A DNA stretch of 64,000 bases from Maribacter thermophilus. GTDB lineage: Bacteria > Bacteroidota > Bacteroidia > Flavobacteriales > Flavobacteriaceae. The position numbers and the translations under genes were made by a program. Shown here piece by piece: positions 54,904-64,000 of the stretch. Under the pieces are notes generated by a model. It was not told the origin of the DNA. It saw only the letters and a program-made list of their open reading frames with translations, and did no database searches. Each line of letters begins with the position of its first letter. Positions within the stretch are counted from its first letter, which is position 1. Location: assembly GCF_001020565.1 (NCBI RefSeq), contig NZ_LDAS01000001.1:2256520-2320519 (forward strand), in the 5' to 3' direction.

Positions 54904-55041
54904 CTTTACTCAAAATTGGGATGCAAAGATAACCCTCAGCCCATATTTCTGCAACCAAAACGGTTTTATTTATAGTCATAATGAATAACGGGTACAATTA
55001 AGACGCTCTTAATAATGTTACATAAGTTAAAATAATGGTAC

Positions 55042-55070
55042 AAAAAAGCCCGAATATTACTATCCGGGCT
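55042..55070 (-). terminator. Terminator after tonB
   Basis: Stem AGCCCG (55047-55052) and CGGGCT (55065-55070) around an AT-rich 12-base loop, with a T run on the minus strand (A run at 55042-55047). It lies about 25 bp past the tonB stop codon. Confidence 0.75.
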
Positions 55071-55095
55071 TATTATAATATAATTGGAATATATC

Positions 55096-55800
55096 TTATT
55101 GCAATTTAAATGTAATTGGAATACTAAAAGGAACACGTACCGCTCTACCTCTTTGCTTCCCTGGTGTCATTTTAGGAAGTTTACTGATAATTCTTGCAGC
55201 CTCTTTTTCCAAGTTCTTATCCGGACCACGCATTCTAACGTTACCTATGCTACCATCTTTTTGGATCACGAACATTACACTTACCCTACCTTGTACTCCC
55301 ATTTCTTGGGCAATTTCCGGGTAACGGAAGTTCTTACTAATATGCTTTTGCATCATTTTGTTAAAACATGCCCTCTTATCACTTTCGTTCTCACAACCTG
55401 GAAAAACCGGAACATCTTCAATTACCGCAAAAGGAACGTCAACATCTTCTACTTCTTCTTCCACAACAACATCCTCTACCTCGATGATTTCTTCTTCTTG
55501 GCTAGTTTCAGTAGACTCGATTACCGTTTCCTCTACCTCTACCTCATCCTCTACAACCTCGATGATTTCAGGTGCAGCTGGTGGCGGTGGTGGTGGTGGC
55601 GTTTTTATTTGCTCCGTCATAGGAACTTCTTCATCCAACAAATCATCCACATTCATGGAGATGTCATAATCATTTACCTCGTCATACGTTTTCCATTCAA
55701 ATGCAAAATACGTGAGCAGCATCACAGCAAACAACCCTATAACAAAATAGAGGCTACTGTTTTTGGTTAAATCCGCCTTTGGATTCTTTTTCGGTTCCAT
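55096..55800 (-). CDS. Energy transducer TonB
   Basis: A 234-residue TonB protein that carries proton-motive energy to outer-membrane transporters such as the SusC protein in this window. Order: cytoplasmic tip, membrane anchor (about 17-36), a PPPPPPP stretch near residue 70, an acidic Val/Glu/Thr linker (about 78-125), and the C-terminal TonB domain (about 155-234, RYPEIAQEMGVQGRVSVMFV). The linker is mostly acidic rather than the usual Pro-Lys type. No exbB/exbD genes are adjacent. Confidence 0.93.
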   Translation of the reverse strand: MEPKKNPKADLTKNSSLYFVIGLFAVMLLTYFAFEWKTYDEVNDYDISMNVDDLLDEEVPMTEQIKTPPPPPPPAAPEIIEVVEDEVEVEETVIESTETSQEEEIIEVEDVVVEEEVEDVDVPFAVIEDVPVFPGCENESDKRACFNKMMQKHISKNFRYPEIAQEMGVQGRVSVMFVIQKDGSIGNVRMRGPDKNLEKEAARIISKLPKMTPGKQRGRAVRVPFSIPITFKLQ

Positions 55801-55863
55801 ATCTATTCAATTTAGTTGTTTGCTAATTTAAATAATAAATACTTAAATACGCAATTAAAATTT

Positions 55864-56280
55864 TCATTTTAACGGCCAAATGCGATAAACAAGCCATCTA
55901 ACCAAATACATTCCAACAAAAGCACCGAATGTATTCGCCAAAACATCTAAAATATCACCTTCTCTATCGACCGTCATACTATACTGTAACACCTCAATAA
56001 CCATACCATATATTACAGCGAACACAAAAACAACTAAAAGCACCTTTTTTAGCACAAAATGTTCTTTTAAGTGTTCTCTAGAGGCAAGTACGCCCAAAAC
56101 CACCATCCCAAAGTAGAATGCAAAATGAACAATTTTATCAAAATGGGGAATATCGATCCCTTCTGTATCTACCCCTGAAAAAGAAAATAAGCTGGAAAAA
56201 GTGACCAGCACCATCCAGCTTATAAAAGATATTCTAAAAAAAATGGATTTAAGCACCCACCAATTCTTTGTAATCCGCAT
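55864..56280 (-). CDS. VanZ-family membrane protein
   Basis: A 138-residue four-helix membrane protein with the VanZ-like segments [14 protein letters not shown] and [30 protein letters not shown]. The family is named for a teicoplanin-resistance protein, but its general function is unknown. The ATG at 56280 lies inside the 3' end of gcvH (32-bp overlap), suggesting coupling. No later Met gives a complete first helix. Confidence 0.85.
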   Translation of the reverse strand: MRITKNWWVLKSIFFRISFISWMVLVTFSSLFSFSGVDTEGIDIPHFDKIVHFAFYFGMVVLGVLASREHLKEHFVLKKVLLVVFVFAVIYGMVIEVLQYSMTVDREGDILDVLANTFGAFVGMYLVRWLVYRIWPLK

Positions 56281-56629
56281 CGCTCAACAACTCGGCTATT
56301 TCATCTAAGTTGCTCAACTTCACCTTTACCATCCAACCTTCACCATAGGGATCCGTATTCACCTTTTCTGGCTCATCCTCCAACGATTCGTTGAACTCTA
56401 TGATCTCACCTGACAACGGTAAAAATAAATCGGAAACGGTCTTTACGGCTTCCACAGTTCCAAAAACCTCTTCCTTTTCCAAGGTTTCATCTAGGGTATC
56501 TACCTCTACATAGACAATATCTCCCAACTCGCCCTGAGCAAAATCGGTAATACCAACGGTAGCTACATCTCCTTCGATCTTAACCCACTCGTGGTCTTTA
56601 GTATACTTTAATTCTGATGGTATATTCAT
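56249..56629 (-). CDS. gcvH: Glycine cleavage system H protein
   Basis: A 126-residue lipoyl carrier of the glycine cleavage system. It shuttles the aminomethyl group between the P, T and L proteins. The lipoylated residue is Lys63 in [11 protein letters not shown], and the opening [14 protein letters not shown] is typical. The other gcv genes are not in the window. It is probably co-transcribed with the overlapping vanZ-like gene. Confidence 0.96.
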   Translation of the reverse strand: MNIPSELKYTKDHEWVKIEGDVATVGITDFAQGELGDIVYVEVDTLDETLEKEEVFGTVEAVKTVSDLFLPLSGEIIEFNESLEDEPEKVNTDPYGEGWMVKVKLSNLDEIAELLSDADYKELVGA

Positions 56630-56715
56630 TTCATTGTTTTTGATAGAGGCAAATGTAAATTATTCTTGAACGGAATTCAAAAAAATATCTTCAACTTATA
56701 TAAAAATGGACTTTA

Positions 56716-59700
56716 TTAATTACCAAAGTTGTAACGCAAGGTAAACCCTGCATTTATAGTAGTCTGTGGATAGGCGGTGGAAACGGCAAATTTTGAGAAC
56801 GAGTGATCATAGAAAAACAATGCGTTCAATTGCTTGCTCAACGCATAATCTGCAGTAAACTTTATAGATAAAAGGTTTTGACCCGAGGTAACCTGATTGT
56901 TATCCAAATCCAAATATCTGATAATTGTAATATTATCCCTTAAACTTACGTCCGCTTTAAGGTTCAAGTCACCTTTTAACCTAGTTTTGTTTCCGCCAAT
57001 ATTGGTAACGAACTTAACATCTTTAATACGGTAGCCCAGACCAACGGTATACTCCTTTCCATTGATCTCTGTCAACAAATTGTTGTCAAAACTCAAAGAC
57101 AAGGCCCTATCTGTTCTAACTTCGGCTAAGACGCTCAATGAATTTTTCATTTCAAAATCTACCCTCAACAGTGGATTAAATTGATCCGTAAGCACCACAT
57201 TGTTCAATATTAAATCGGGCAATATATCGCCGTTTTCATCAAACTGCCCATTTTCCTTTTCCAGATTGGTCTGAAATGAATTGATACTGTAGGAAGCCCT
57301 ATAACCATGACTTAAAGAAAAGCGCTTAAATTTCTTTTTAAACCATTTGTTCTTCATTAACCCAGTGTACTTAATATTCCAATTCGGAATAGGAATCTTT
57401 CTAAAAGCATCTAGATTTACACGGTTGACATCTTGGCCCGTATATGCCGCAAAAAAAGCGGGCAACAACACTTCTGGTTGCGTTTTGCTATATCGTTGTG
57501 GAAAGCCATCTTCGTCCACTTCCCCTAAAGATTGATACCCCCTATCGGCTTCCAACCTATTGGCAATAGTAATCCTATTTTCTTTGAACTTGGCAAAAGC
57601 TTCGGAATCGAACTCGTCACTTTTACCAAAAGCAGTACCGATCATTACCGTAGAAATACTAAAACTACCATACTCGTTTTGAAGACCATTTCTATTATCC
57701 AACAAAGCTTCTAGGTCATAATTCTCTTGCATACTGCTAGAGTACTGCCTATCTGCGGTCAAATCTATGGTGAAATCTTTTGTTGGTTGGGCAGTTGCCG
57801 TAATGCTGAGCTGCTTATTATTTCTTTTTATAAACTGATCGTTAAAATCCGAGTAAGGCGTTAACCAACCATTTTTCGCCGCTTCGTACCTCACATCTGA
57901 CTGGCTACCAAAAACAAACCCTACGGATGGTCTGGTGGTACCAATAAACCCGACAGATTGTGTATAACCTGGCAATACCGTACCATTGTTCTCATTGTAA
58001 TTTACGTTTACCCTTTTTACCATTGTGACCACATCCACAAAAGTGTTGAACAGGCCACTTGTCTTGGGTTTCACTCTCTCTTCTTTACCCGCAGCTACCC
58101 CTGCCTTATCCCTACGTATAGGAGAACTACTTGCCTTACCGGCCGACTCTCGTTTCTTTAACCCTATCAAATCATAGAACTTCTGCATGGTCAACGAAGC
58201 GGTAATGGCATGCGTATTGGCATTTTGAATGGTATTTATTTGCGCGTTGGGATCGTTTAAAGCCACTTGGGCAACCTCAGCCAAGGCATCTCCACCACGC
58301 TGCCAATCAAAGTTGCTGGTGTAACTATACTGTGCATTTATAAAATCGAGTGCGGGAATCTTATTAAAAGGCAGCTCATAATTTAATTGCATTTGCTGCG
58401 AATGCCTATTGGGCTCACCAATATCAAAGAAACCATCCCAAACATCAAGAGCCTTGTTTATGGCATCGGCAGAATTCACAGGCTCATCCTCATTATAATA
58501 ATTACGCACAATATTATTGTTAGAACCCGTAAAGTTCAATCGTAACGATTTGGTCAAATTATAATTAATGGCGTATTGCCAATTAAATAAATAATTACGC
58601 TGCTGCAATTCGGGAAGTTCCAGACGATCTTCACCCTCTTCGTACACATCCCTAAATCGCTGTGTGTTAAATTGCCTGTTGATATTGGAGTTCAAAGACA
58701 CACTTGCCGGCAATAGATTTAAGTTCAGGTCTTTTAACCATTTCCAGTATGCACCATTGAAAAGCGAGTCTTTTTTGGCAAAAGGTGCTACCTCCACTGG
58801 ATCAAAACTATGGTTATAGACAAAACCCGTATTTACAGTTTGATCTCTTAGCTCGGCAATTTCAAAATCTCGATGTTCTGTTTCGTTATAAGAATAGTTA
58901 AATGTAAAATTCTCTATGTCGTAGAAATTGGCATCTGCTTCCTCTCCTCTATTTTTTCGAACACCGATCAAGTTTATACTCGTTCTTTTTGTATAATCTT
59001 CCGCTTGCTCCTTTATATTGTCCGCTGCTTCTTTGGTCGGGGCCGCCGCAATTAGGTCGTCTAATCTTAAATCATCGTAAACAGGGTCAAACTCCGGTGT
59101 TATAAGTTCTTCCGACACACTATAGTTAAAAGGCAATTGTATGTTCCATTGTTTTGGAAGTAACTGTCCGGCATTTACGTTGGTTACCACATCATAGGAT
59201 ATAGCATCTTCCATAGACCTTTCGGTAGGTGTTTGATCTATAGTACCAAATCCGGATGTACTGGTACTACCCGTGGCGCTTATGTTGGCAAAATCCGCAA
59301 TATTGGCATCTAACGCCCCGGTGGCGGCCCAACCTCCGTTGTTTTCCAGTCCGGCCAAACGAAGTTCATTGAACCAAACCTCTCCCCTTGCAGGCAAATC
59401 ATCTTGATTCTTTACTCCGACCATCATACTTCTTATGCTTCCTAACGAAGGGTTACCTTTTATACCTATACGCACCCTGCCAGGTGTTCTTTCATCAAAC
59501 TCATTAACTGCAACCACTTCATCGTTTACTACTTCAAAAAAGCGCATCTCGCTCAAATCATCCCCTTGGATCCATGAAGATTTTACTTTGTTCAAATCAC
59601 TAAGAGCAACTTCCAACTGATTATCATCTGGCCAAATTTCGGTATCCGATACTGCTGAAAATGGCGTAAACTGTAAAGGAAGTTCTAGCTGATAGTAATT

Positions 59701-62700
59701 CTGCGTAAAATCTGTTCCGATCCTTAAGAAACCGACCAAAGGCGTTTCATTGTCACTGTAATCACCATCGGCAATCTTTTCGGCATGCATGAACATTTTT
59801 ATTTTTTCGTATTGTCTAATGTCAATATTCAAATTTTTATAAACGCCCCTAGAATCTCTAGACTCTAGACCTTCGATCAATAAAGAGAGGGATTGCTCGT
59901 TTTGCCTAATAATAGTATTGTTATTGTTCAACTGCTCTCTTACAACTCCTGGAGGCAACACATACGGAATCGGAAGCCTACTACTATTTTCTTCTATATT
60001 AACGGTATTCACATCTACCGTTGTTCCATCATCCGAAGGATCACTGTCTAGATCCTCATCTTGCAAATTCTTGGTATACGTTCGCCAGTCTCCCCTTACA
60101 AGATCTAAAGTTGCAAAGCGCAATACCGTAGGAGAAGAAAAACCGGTCATGTACATACGCATAAAACTAATGGACCTAAAATCTGTAATACCACCCACGG
60201 CATCCGAGAAATCACTTAAAGGAATCTTATACTGGATCCACCTTCTGTTCAACTGATCGCCATTTGGCAATTCTGGCGTTACCCCTTCTTGTATATCGGT
60301 TACATACTTATCGTCTATTGTTGTATTGGGCTTGATAGGAATACGGTACTCATAATAACTATTTACCGTATTCATGGTAAGATCACGATCTATATCCTCT
60401 ACATCGGGTAAAGTGGTAGACCCCCTGTTGGTATTTGTCACCTCTACGGGCGAGTTGCCTTGTGGGTTATTAAAATCTAAATAACGCTCTAAAATTCCAC
60501 CATCCCTGTTCAAATAATATTGATAGTTATCCAAAGCCGGGTCATCACTTGGATTGGCATCGTAAATAGCCGCCTCGGCCTCATCCGTCAACCCATCAAA
60601 CCCAAGATCCTGCAAAGTTCTGTTCTCTTCACTTGCATCAAAAGCATATACTAAAGATTGAGTGGCGGGTACTTGTCCCCAAGAAGTTTCAGAAACAAAA
60701 TCATTGCTATCCACACCTGGCAAACCATTCTCATATTGCTTTTTACCATCCTTTAATATATCCTCCGATATATTACCAAGGTTAAGTACCAGTTCTCCCG
60801 ATGTTGTTGCTTCCCCGTCTACATATGGATCCAATACCCAAAACTGAACAAACTCAACATTCGACTGCTCAAAATCGGTACTACTCAATGACCTCATGAT
60901 ACCTGCCCATTTTTCTTCGGGCTGTTCGGTCTCAAAATTCGGATTGTTGTTATAAGGTCCTTTTAAATTGGGATAGTACGCTAAATCCAACGTTGACTGC
61001 ACGGTTGTTTGGCCTTGCGCAATATCGGTCTGAGGAAAAACCTCGTCTACATAAACCCTACGTGTGGCATTGGTAGATACATCATTATCACTAATACCCG
61101 ATGGTCTTTGATTGGTATAGAAAATAGGATCTATAGTATACCATGCCACCTTTGCCCTTCCATAACCATTTTCTAGATTGGTGGGATCATCTGGGGAACC
61201 GCCGGCCAATTGCCCCCCTGATACAAACTCTAAAGGAGTACTCGCCAACGACCAACCTAAATAGCCACTGATATCTATCAATGCCTGCGCCCCTTCAAAA
61301 TCATCTAAATATGTTGTTGTCTCCCCTTCAAAATCCGCATTTTTAGGAGAATTCGGCTTCAACCATGCCACCTCGGCCCTAAGCGATAAGTTTGAAGGCA
61401 CATCCGTATCAATGTTTGGTAGTTTGTTCACCATTCTGGTCAACCATGGCACTTCTGTAGAGAAATTACCGTTTAAACCAAAAATTGTATTGTTCACGGG
61501 CTCTACCCCATAATTTGATTTTTGGGTCAATGGACGCTCATTAAGATTCAGGAAAGTACCTCCTAAAACAAAGTTCTTGTTCAATTGATGTTCAACATTA
61601 ACACCCGCAAAACGTTTTGTTTGTTGCCCGAACACGGCATTGTTTTCTACAGAAATATTGATGGGGGTATTGGAAGCTTCCAGACTTGGATCCAATATCT
61701 GTACCGTTCCTGCCTGATAATTCACAGTGTAATCGATACCTTCTTGTAATTGCCTTCCTCCGGCCGTAACAACCACAGAACCTTGTGGCACATTAAAGGC
61801 ACCTATTGAAATACCATTGCTACTTTCAGATTTATAACTACCCTTTAAAAGAAACTTGTTCTTTTCGGACTCTTGCAAGGCGGCAGCTTTGGTAAGGGCA
61901 TACATATCCCTAAAAACATATTTCTTTTGATTTTCGTTATAGACCGATTCGTTGTCGTACCCACCAGGGTTTCCGTTTTCTAAAATCTCGTATAGATACT
62001 CACCAAAAGGTTCTACCGTGGTAAAGATTATCCTTCCAGACTGGGTGTCTACCGTTATTCCCGAATAAAAATCAAAAAAACCGTCACCACCGGGCTGAAC
62101 ATCATTATATATATTCAACCTATCTAAATTGAACACATCTAAAAGAATTCTTTCCTCTAAACCATCTGGCCACCCACTACCGGGACCATCGACAACGGGT
62201 GTTATATAGTTTCGTGAAGTTGGATCCGAATAGAGTATATTCATCTTAAAGTCGTCCTCACTTAAATTATAGGCCCCGGTCGAGTAAATATTTTTCATCA
62301 TCAAGTCCCAAATAGGATCATTGATATTGGTTATGTTACTCTTTAAGAGTTTTAACACCAATGTATTATTCTCTATAACAGGATTAACATCCTGCGACAC
62401 CGTAGTAGCATCAATTCCTCCATTGGCAAACTCCCCTACCTGAAAAACCTCTCCTTGATATGTATATTGGTAGGCCACGGCCAACACTTCGTCGTTGCTT
62501 AGACTTTGATTTAAAGAGATATAACCCAATTGAGAATTATATGTATAGTCGGTACCCTCCACCAACTTTCTTGCATTCTCTAAAATAGCGTAATCAAAAC
62601 CTTGATTAAGCGTATAACCAGGGGTAAACCTCGATTGATCAAACCCACTTTCTACGGTTGCAATTTCTCGAATATTATCGGTCAAAGCTCCTCCGTTACC

Positions 62701-63894
62701 TATCAACGTTGGATCAAGATCATTGGCATTGTTACGCGGTCTTAAATCACCGGGATTATTAAAAAAACCAGCGGCATTACCTCCATTTTGCCCTATTCTG
62801 GTCTTAGAGGCATCGGCCTCACCCAAATCTTGCAACGCTACCACATTTCTGACATTGAGGGTCTGTTGTGTTCTGTTGGTTATCCAAACTTCCAATCTAG
62901 TGATTTGAACTTGGCTTTGTATATACGGATAGCTAGATAATGCCTGGTCATAATTATCCCTAAAATATTGTGATAAAAAGAAATGCCTGTCCTCATCATA
63001 ATCCAATGCGGTAATATTGAACTCATTTACCGTACCTCCACCTTGCGCCACTACTGTGTTACTTTGTGAACGCTGTTCGGAAAAAACGGCGGTTACCTTT
63101 GTTTTCCCGAACTGTAACTGTGTCTTTACACCAAACAGGCTTTGCGCCCCTTGTATTAAAGAACTGTTCAAGGGCATACTTACGTTACCCACTTCAATAT
63201 TTTGAATTATATCATCCTCGGTGGGCGTATAGTCCAACTTAACGATATTTTGAAAATCGAAAGTGGCCTCAGTATCATAATTGGCGGTAACCTGCAGTCT
63301 TTCACCTATTTTACCCAACATACTTAGGCTGATACGCTGATCAAAATCGAAAGACAGATTGGTTCTGTTTCTTGGGGACAAAGAAGGGTTATCGTTCTTC
63401 TGCCAAATAACGCCAAGATCCATGGCAACCGAACCTTGAGGTATTACCTCTATAGTATTACCCCCAAATATGGACTGGAAGAAGTCGTTATTGACATAAA
63501 AGTTGGGCAACAAATTTTTTCTTGCCTCTTCACTACCTTCCTTTTTTCCCGAGTACGCATCCGACTTCTCTTTAAAGTAAGATTTAATACCTTCTTTTTT
63601 GATAAGGTCGTAATACTGCTCAGGGGTAAGAATGATAGGATACCCTATATTAAAATCACCTACACTTTCATTATAAACATACCGATCTAGACCCGGATCA
63701 TAGATATATTTAGACACGATACTATCTGGGTTCTCCAAGACAATCCGTCCTAGATCAAAACCTGTCTTTACCGAGTCAACTTCCTGCTCATCTGTTTCTT
63801 GGGCAATGGAATAATCCATAAAGCCTAAAAAAACAATGAATAGAATGTTGTACTTAAAAGAATTTTTAAGAAATCTAAATGCCCCTTGTTTCAA
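56716..63894 (-). CDS. sprA: Type IX secretion system outer-membrane translocon SprA/Sov
   Basis: A 2392-residue protein, the expected size for SprA, the giant beta-barrel channel of the type IX secretion system. It exports proteins with C-terminal sorting domains, such as the adhesin encoded at 23719, and is required for gliding. A signal peptide (to about residue 31, ending SIAQ) is followed by the SprA N-terminal region (IILTPEQYYDLIKKEG, NDNPSLSPRNRTNLSFDFDQ), repeated SprA-type barrel segments, and a terminal strand TINAGFTLRYNFGN. The start is TTG at 63894, five bases after the ruvA stop codon; the next Met (residue 26) would remove the signal peptide. The ruvA-sprA order is usual for Flavobacteriia. 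Confidence 0.96.
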   Translation of the reverse strand: MKQGAFRFLKNSFKYNILFIVFLGFMDYSIAQETDEQEVDSVKTGFDLGRIVLENPDSIVSKYIYDPGLDRYVYNESVGDFNIGYPIILTPEQYYDLIKKEGIKSYFKEKSDAYSGKKEGSEEARKNLLPNFYVNNDFFQSIFGGNTIEVIPQGSVAMDLGVIWQKNDNPSLSPRNRTNLSFDFDQRISLSMLGKIGERLQVTANYDTEATFDFQNIVKLDYTPTEDDIIQNIEVGNVSMPLNSSLIQGAQSLFGVKTQLQFGKTKVTAVFSEQRSQSNTVVAQGGGTVNEFNITALDYDEDRHFFLSQYFRDNYDQALSSYPYIQSQVQITRLEVWITNRTQQTLNVRNVVALQDLGEADASKTRIGQNGGNAAGFFNNPGDLRPRNNANDLDPTLIGNGGALTDNIREIATVESGFDQSRFTPGYTLNQGFDYAILENARKLVEGTDYTYNSQLGYISLNQSLSNDEVLAVAYQYTYQGEVFQVGEFANGGIDATTVSQDVNPVIENNTLVLKLLKSNITNINDPIWDLMMKNIYSTGAYNLSEDDFKMNILYSDPTSRNYITPVVDGPGSGWPDGLEERILLDVFNLDRLNIYNDVQPGGDGFFDFYSGITVDTQSGRIIFTTVEPFGEYLYEILENGNPGGYDNESVYNENQKKYVFRDMYALTKAAALQESEKNKFLLKGSYKSESSNGISIGAFNVPQGSVVVTAGGRQLQEGIDYTVNYQAGTVQILDPSLEASNTPINISVENNAVFGQQTKRFAGVNVEHQLNKNFVLGGTFLNLNERPLTQKSNYGVEPVNNTIFGLNGNFSTEVPWLTRMVNKLPNIDTDVPSNLSLRAEVAWLKPNSPKNADFEGETTTYLDDFEGAQALIDISGYLGWSLASTPLEFVSGGQLAGGSPDDPTNLENGYGRAKVAWYTIDPIFYTNQRPSGISDNDVSTNATRRVYVDEVFPQTDIAQGQTTVQSTLDLAYYPNLKGPYNNNPNFETEQPEEKWAGIMRSLSSTDFEQSNVEFVQFWVLDPYVDGEATTSGELVLNLGNISEDILKDGKKQYENGLPGVDSNDFVSETSWGQVPATQSLVYAFDASEENRTLQDLGFDGLTDEAEAAIYDANPSDDPALDNYQYYLNRDGGILERYLDFNNPQGNSPVEVTNTNRGSTTLPDVEDIDRDLTMNTVNSYYEYRIPIKPNTTIDDKYVTDIQEGVTPELPNGDQLNRRWIQYKIPLSDFSDAVGGITDFRSISFMRMYMTGFSSPTVLRFATLDLVRGDWRTYTKNLQDEDLDSDPSDDGTTVDVNTVNIEENSSRLPIPYVLPPGVVREQLNNNNTIIRQNEQSLSLLIEGLESRDSRGVYKNLNIDIRQYEKIKMFMHAEKIADGDYSDNETPLVGFLRIGTDFTQNYYQLELPLQFTPFSAVSDTEIWPDDNQLEVALSDLNKVKSSWIQGDDLSEMRFFEVVNDEVVAVNEFDERTPGRVRIGIKGNPSLGSIRSMMVGVKNQDDLPARGEVWFNELRLAGLENNGGWAATGALDANIADFANISATGSTSTSGFGTIDQTPTERSMEDAISYDVVTNVNAGQLLPKQWNIQLPFNYSVSEELITPEFDPVYDDLRLDDLIAAAPTKEAADNIKEQAEDYTKRTSINLIGVRKNRGEEADANFYDIENFTFNYSYNETEHRDFEIAELRDQTVNTGFVYNHSFDPVEVAPFAKKDSLFNGAYWKWLKDLNLNLLPASVSLNSNINRQFNTQRFRDVYEEGEDRLELPELQQRNYLFNWQYAINYNLTKSLRLNFTGSNNNIVRNYYNEDEPVNSADAINKALDVWDGFFDIGEPNRHSQQMQLNYELPFNKIPALDFINAQYSYTSNFDWQRGGDALAEVAQVALNDPNAQINTIQNANTHAITASLTMQKFYDLIGLKKRESAGKASSSPIRRDKAGVAAGKEERVKPKTSGLFNTFVDVVTMVKRVNVNYNENNGTVLPGYTQSVGFIGTTRPSVGFVFGSQSDVRYEAAKNGWLTPYSDFNDQFIKRNNKQLSITATAQPTKDFTIDLTADRQYSSSMQENYDLEALLDNRNGLQNEYGSFSISTVMIGTAFGKSDEFDSEAFAKFKENRITIANRLEADRGYQSLGEVDEDGFPQRYSKTQPEVLLPAFFAAYTGQDVNRVNLDAFRKIPIPNWNIKYTGLMKNKWFKKKFKRFSLSHGYRASYSINSFQTNLEKENGQFDENGDILPDLILNNVVLTDQFNPLLRVDFEMKNSLSVLAEVRTDRALSLSFDNNLLTEINGKEYTVGLGYRIKDVKFVTNIGGNKTRLKGDLNLKADVSLRDNITIIRYLDLDNNQVTSGQNLLSIKFTADYALSKQLNALFFYDHSFSKFAVSTAYPQTTINAGFTLRYNFGN

Positions 63895-63899
63895 ACTTG

Positions 63900-64000
63900 C
63901 TACAAATTTTTGAGCGCTAGTTTTATAATGTTCTCTACGCTTAAAGAGGTGTCTTGGGAAATAACCTTATCAACTACTTTTTCAGCCTGTTTTCTGGCAA
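63900..64000 (-). CDS. ruvA: Holliday junction helicase subunit RuvA (3' end only)
   Basis: The last 32 codons plus stop of a gene entering from the right edge. The translation ARKQAEKVVDKVISQDTSLS, ending IIKLALKNL, fits domain III of RuvA, which contacts the RuvB motor. The position directly before sprA is the normal flavobacterial arrangement. Only the C-terminus is visible. Confidence 0.8.
   Translation of the reverse strand, partial: ARKQAEKVVDKVISQDTSLSVENIIKLALKNL

Noticed and set aside
55001-55022. TGTAACA followed by CGTCT on the minus strand upstream of ctaB, like the ECF-type motif of the export array
   Set aside because: The spacing is 10 nt instead of 15, too short for the same promoter type, and the flanking words do not match the other two copies.
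55084-55770. 228-codon open frame on the + strand opposite tonB
   Set aside because: It mirrors the TonB coding sequence; the minus strand has the anchor, proline stretch and TonB domain expected.
1-64000. CRISPR arrays, insertion sequences, integrases, attachment sites, rRNA genes
   Set aside because: No spaced direct-repeat array, transposase or integrase motif, or rRNA sequence was seen; the only sizeable repeats are the adhesin units and the export-module paralogues.

Overview
The window comes from a member of the Bacteroidota, most likely a marine-type Flavobacteriaceae. The support is a full-length SprA next to the end of ruvA, SprF/PorP proteins, a type B sorting domain, a SusC/SusD pair, the flavobacterial cytochrome oxidase/SCO1/DUF420 cluster, promoters of the TTG-N18-TAnnTTTG type, and gene starts without Shine-Dalgarno sequences. 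The genus cannot be fixed from the sequence. No insertion sequence, prophage or CRISPR array was seen.

Layout. 1-6.5 kb holds housekeeping genes: the start of a queuosine-precursor transporter, sppA, a folK-deoxynucleoside kinase fusion, a SpoU/TrmH methyltransferase and mutS. tRNA-Gly and tRNA-Leu follow at 6.6-6.8 kb. 7.1-18.2 kb is an accessory catabolic locus: secreted sugar isomerase/epimerase, Nudix-type regulator with a degenerate Nudix box, DeoR regulator, SusC, SusD, methyltransferase, FMN-dependent 2-hydroxyacid dehydrogenase and a secreted carboxylesterase. A 25-bp inverted repeat occurs almost unchanged upstream of the Nudix regulator and of the esterase, which ties the two ends of this locus into one probable regulon. 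18.6-20.8 kb has a SanA/YdcF protein, an Nramp-related transporter and a small cysteine-containing ORF. 20.8-27.7 kb is a type IX secretion surface module: adhesin with Calx-beta repeats, SprF-like protein, OmpA-like protein. 27.9-39.9 kb holds fabD, gamma-carbonic anhydrase, a LytS/LytTR two-component pair, a frameshifted VWA lipoprotein, a second SprF-like gene, nfuA, dodecin, a DUF255 protein, mscS and tsaB.

40.0-49.5 kb is a MacAB/TolC-type export array in which the unit permease-permease-adaptor occurs twice, with one ATPase and one TolC. Each half is preceded by the same promoter-like motif (TGTAACA, 15 nt, AGTCT), resembling an ECF sigma promoter. 49.6-54.9 kb encodes respiratory assembly functions (heme O synthase, two subunit III proteins, subunit IV, SCO1, DUF420). 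55.1-64 kb carries tonB, vanZ-like, gcvH, sprA and the 3' end of ruvA.

The least expected items are the shared Nudix-regulator operator, the duplicated export module with its repeated promoter motif, an Nramp relative without the usual metal-binding residues, and the broken VWA gene.
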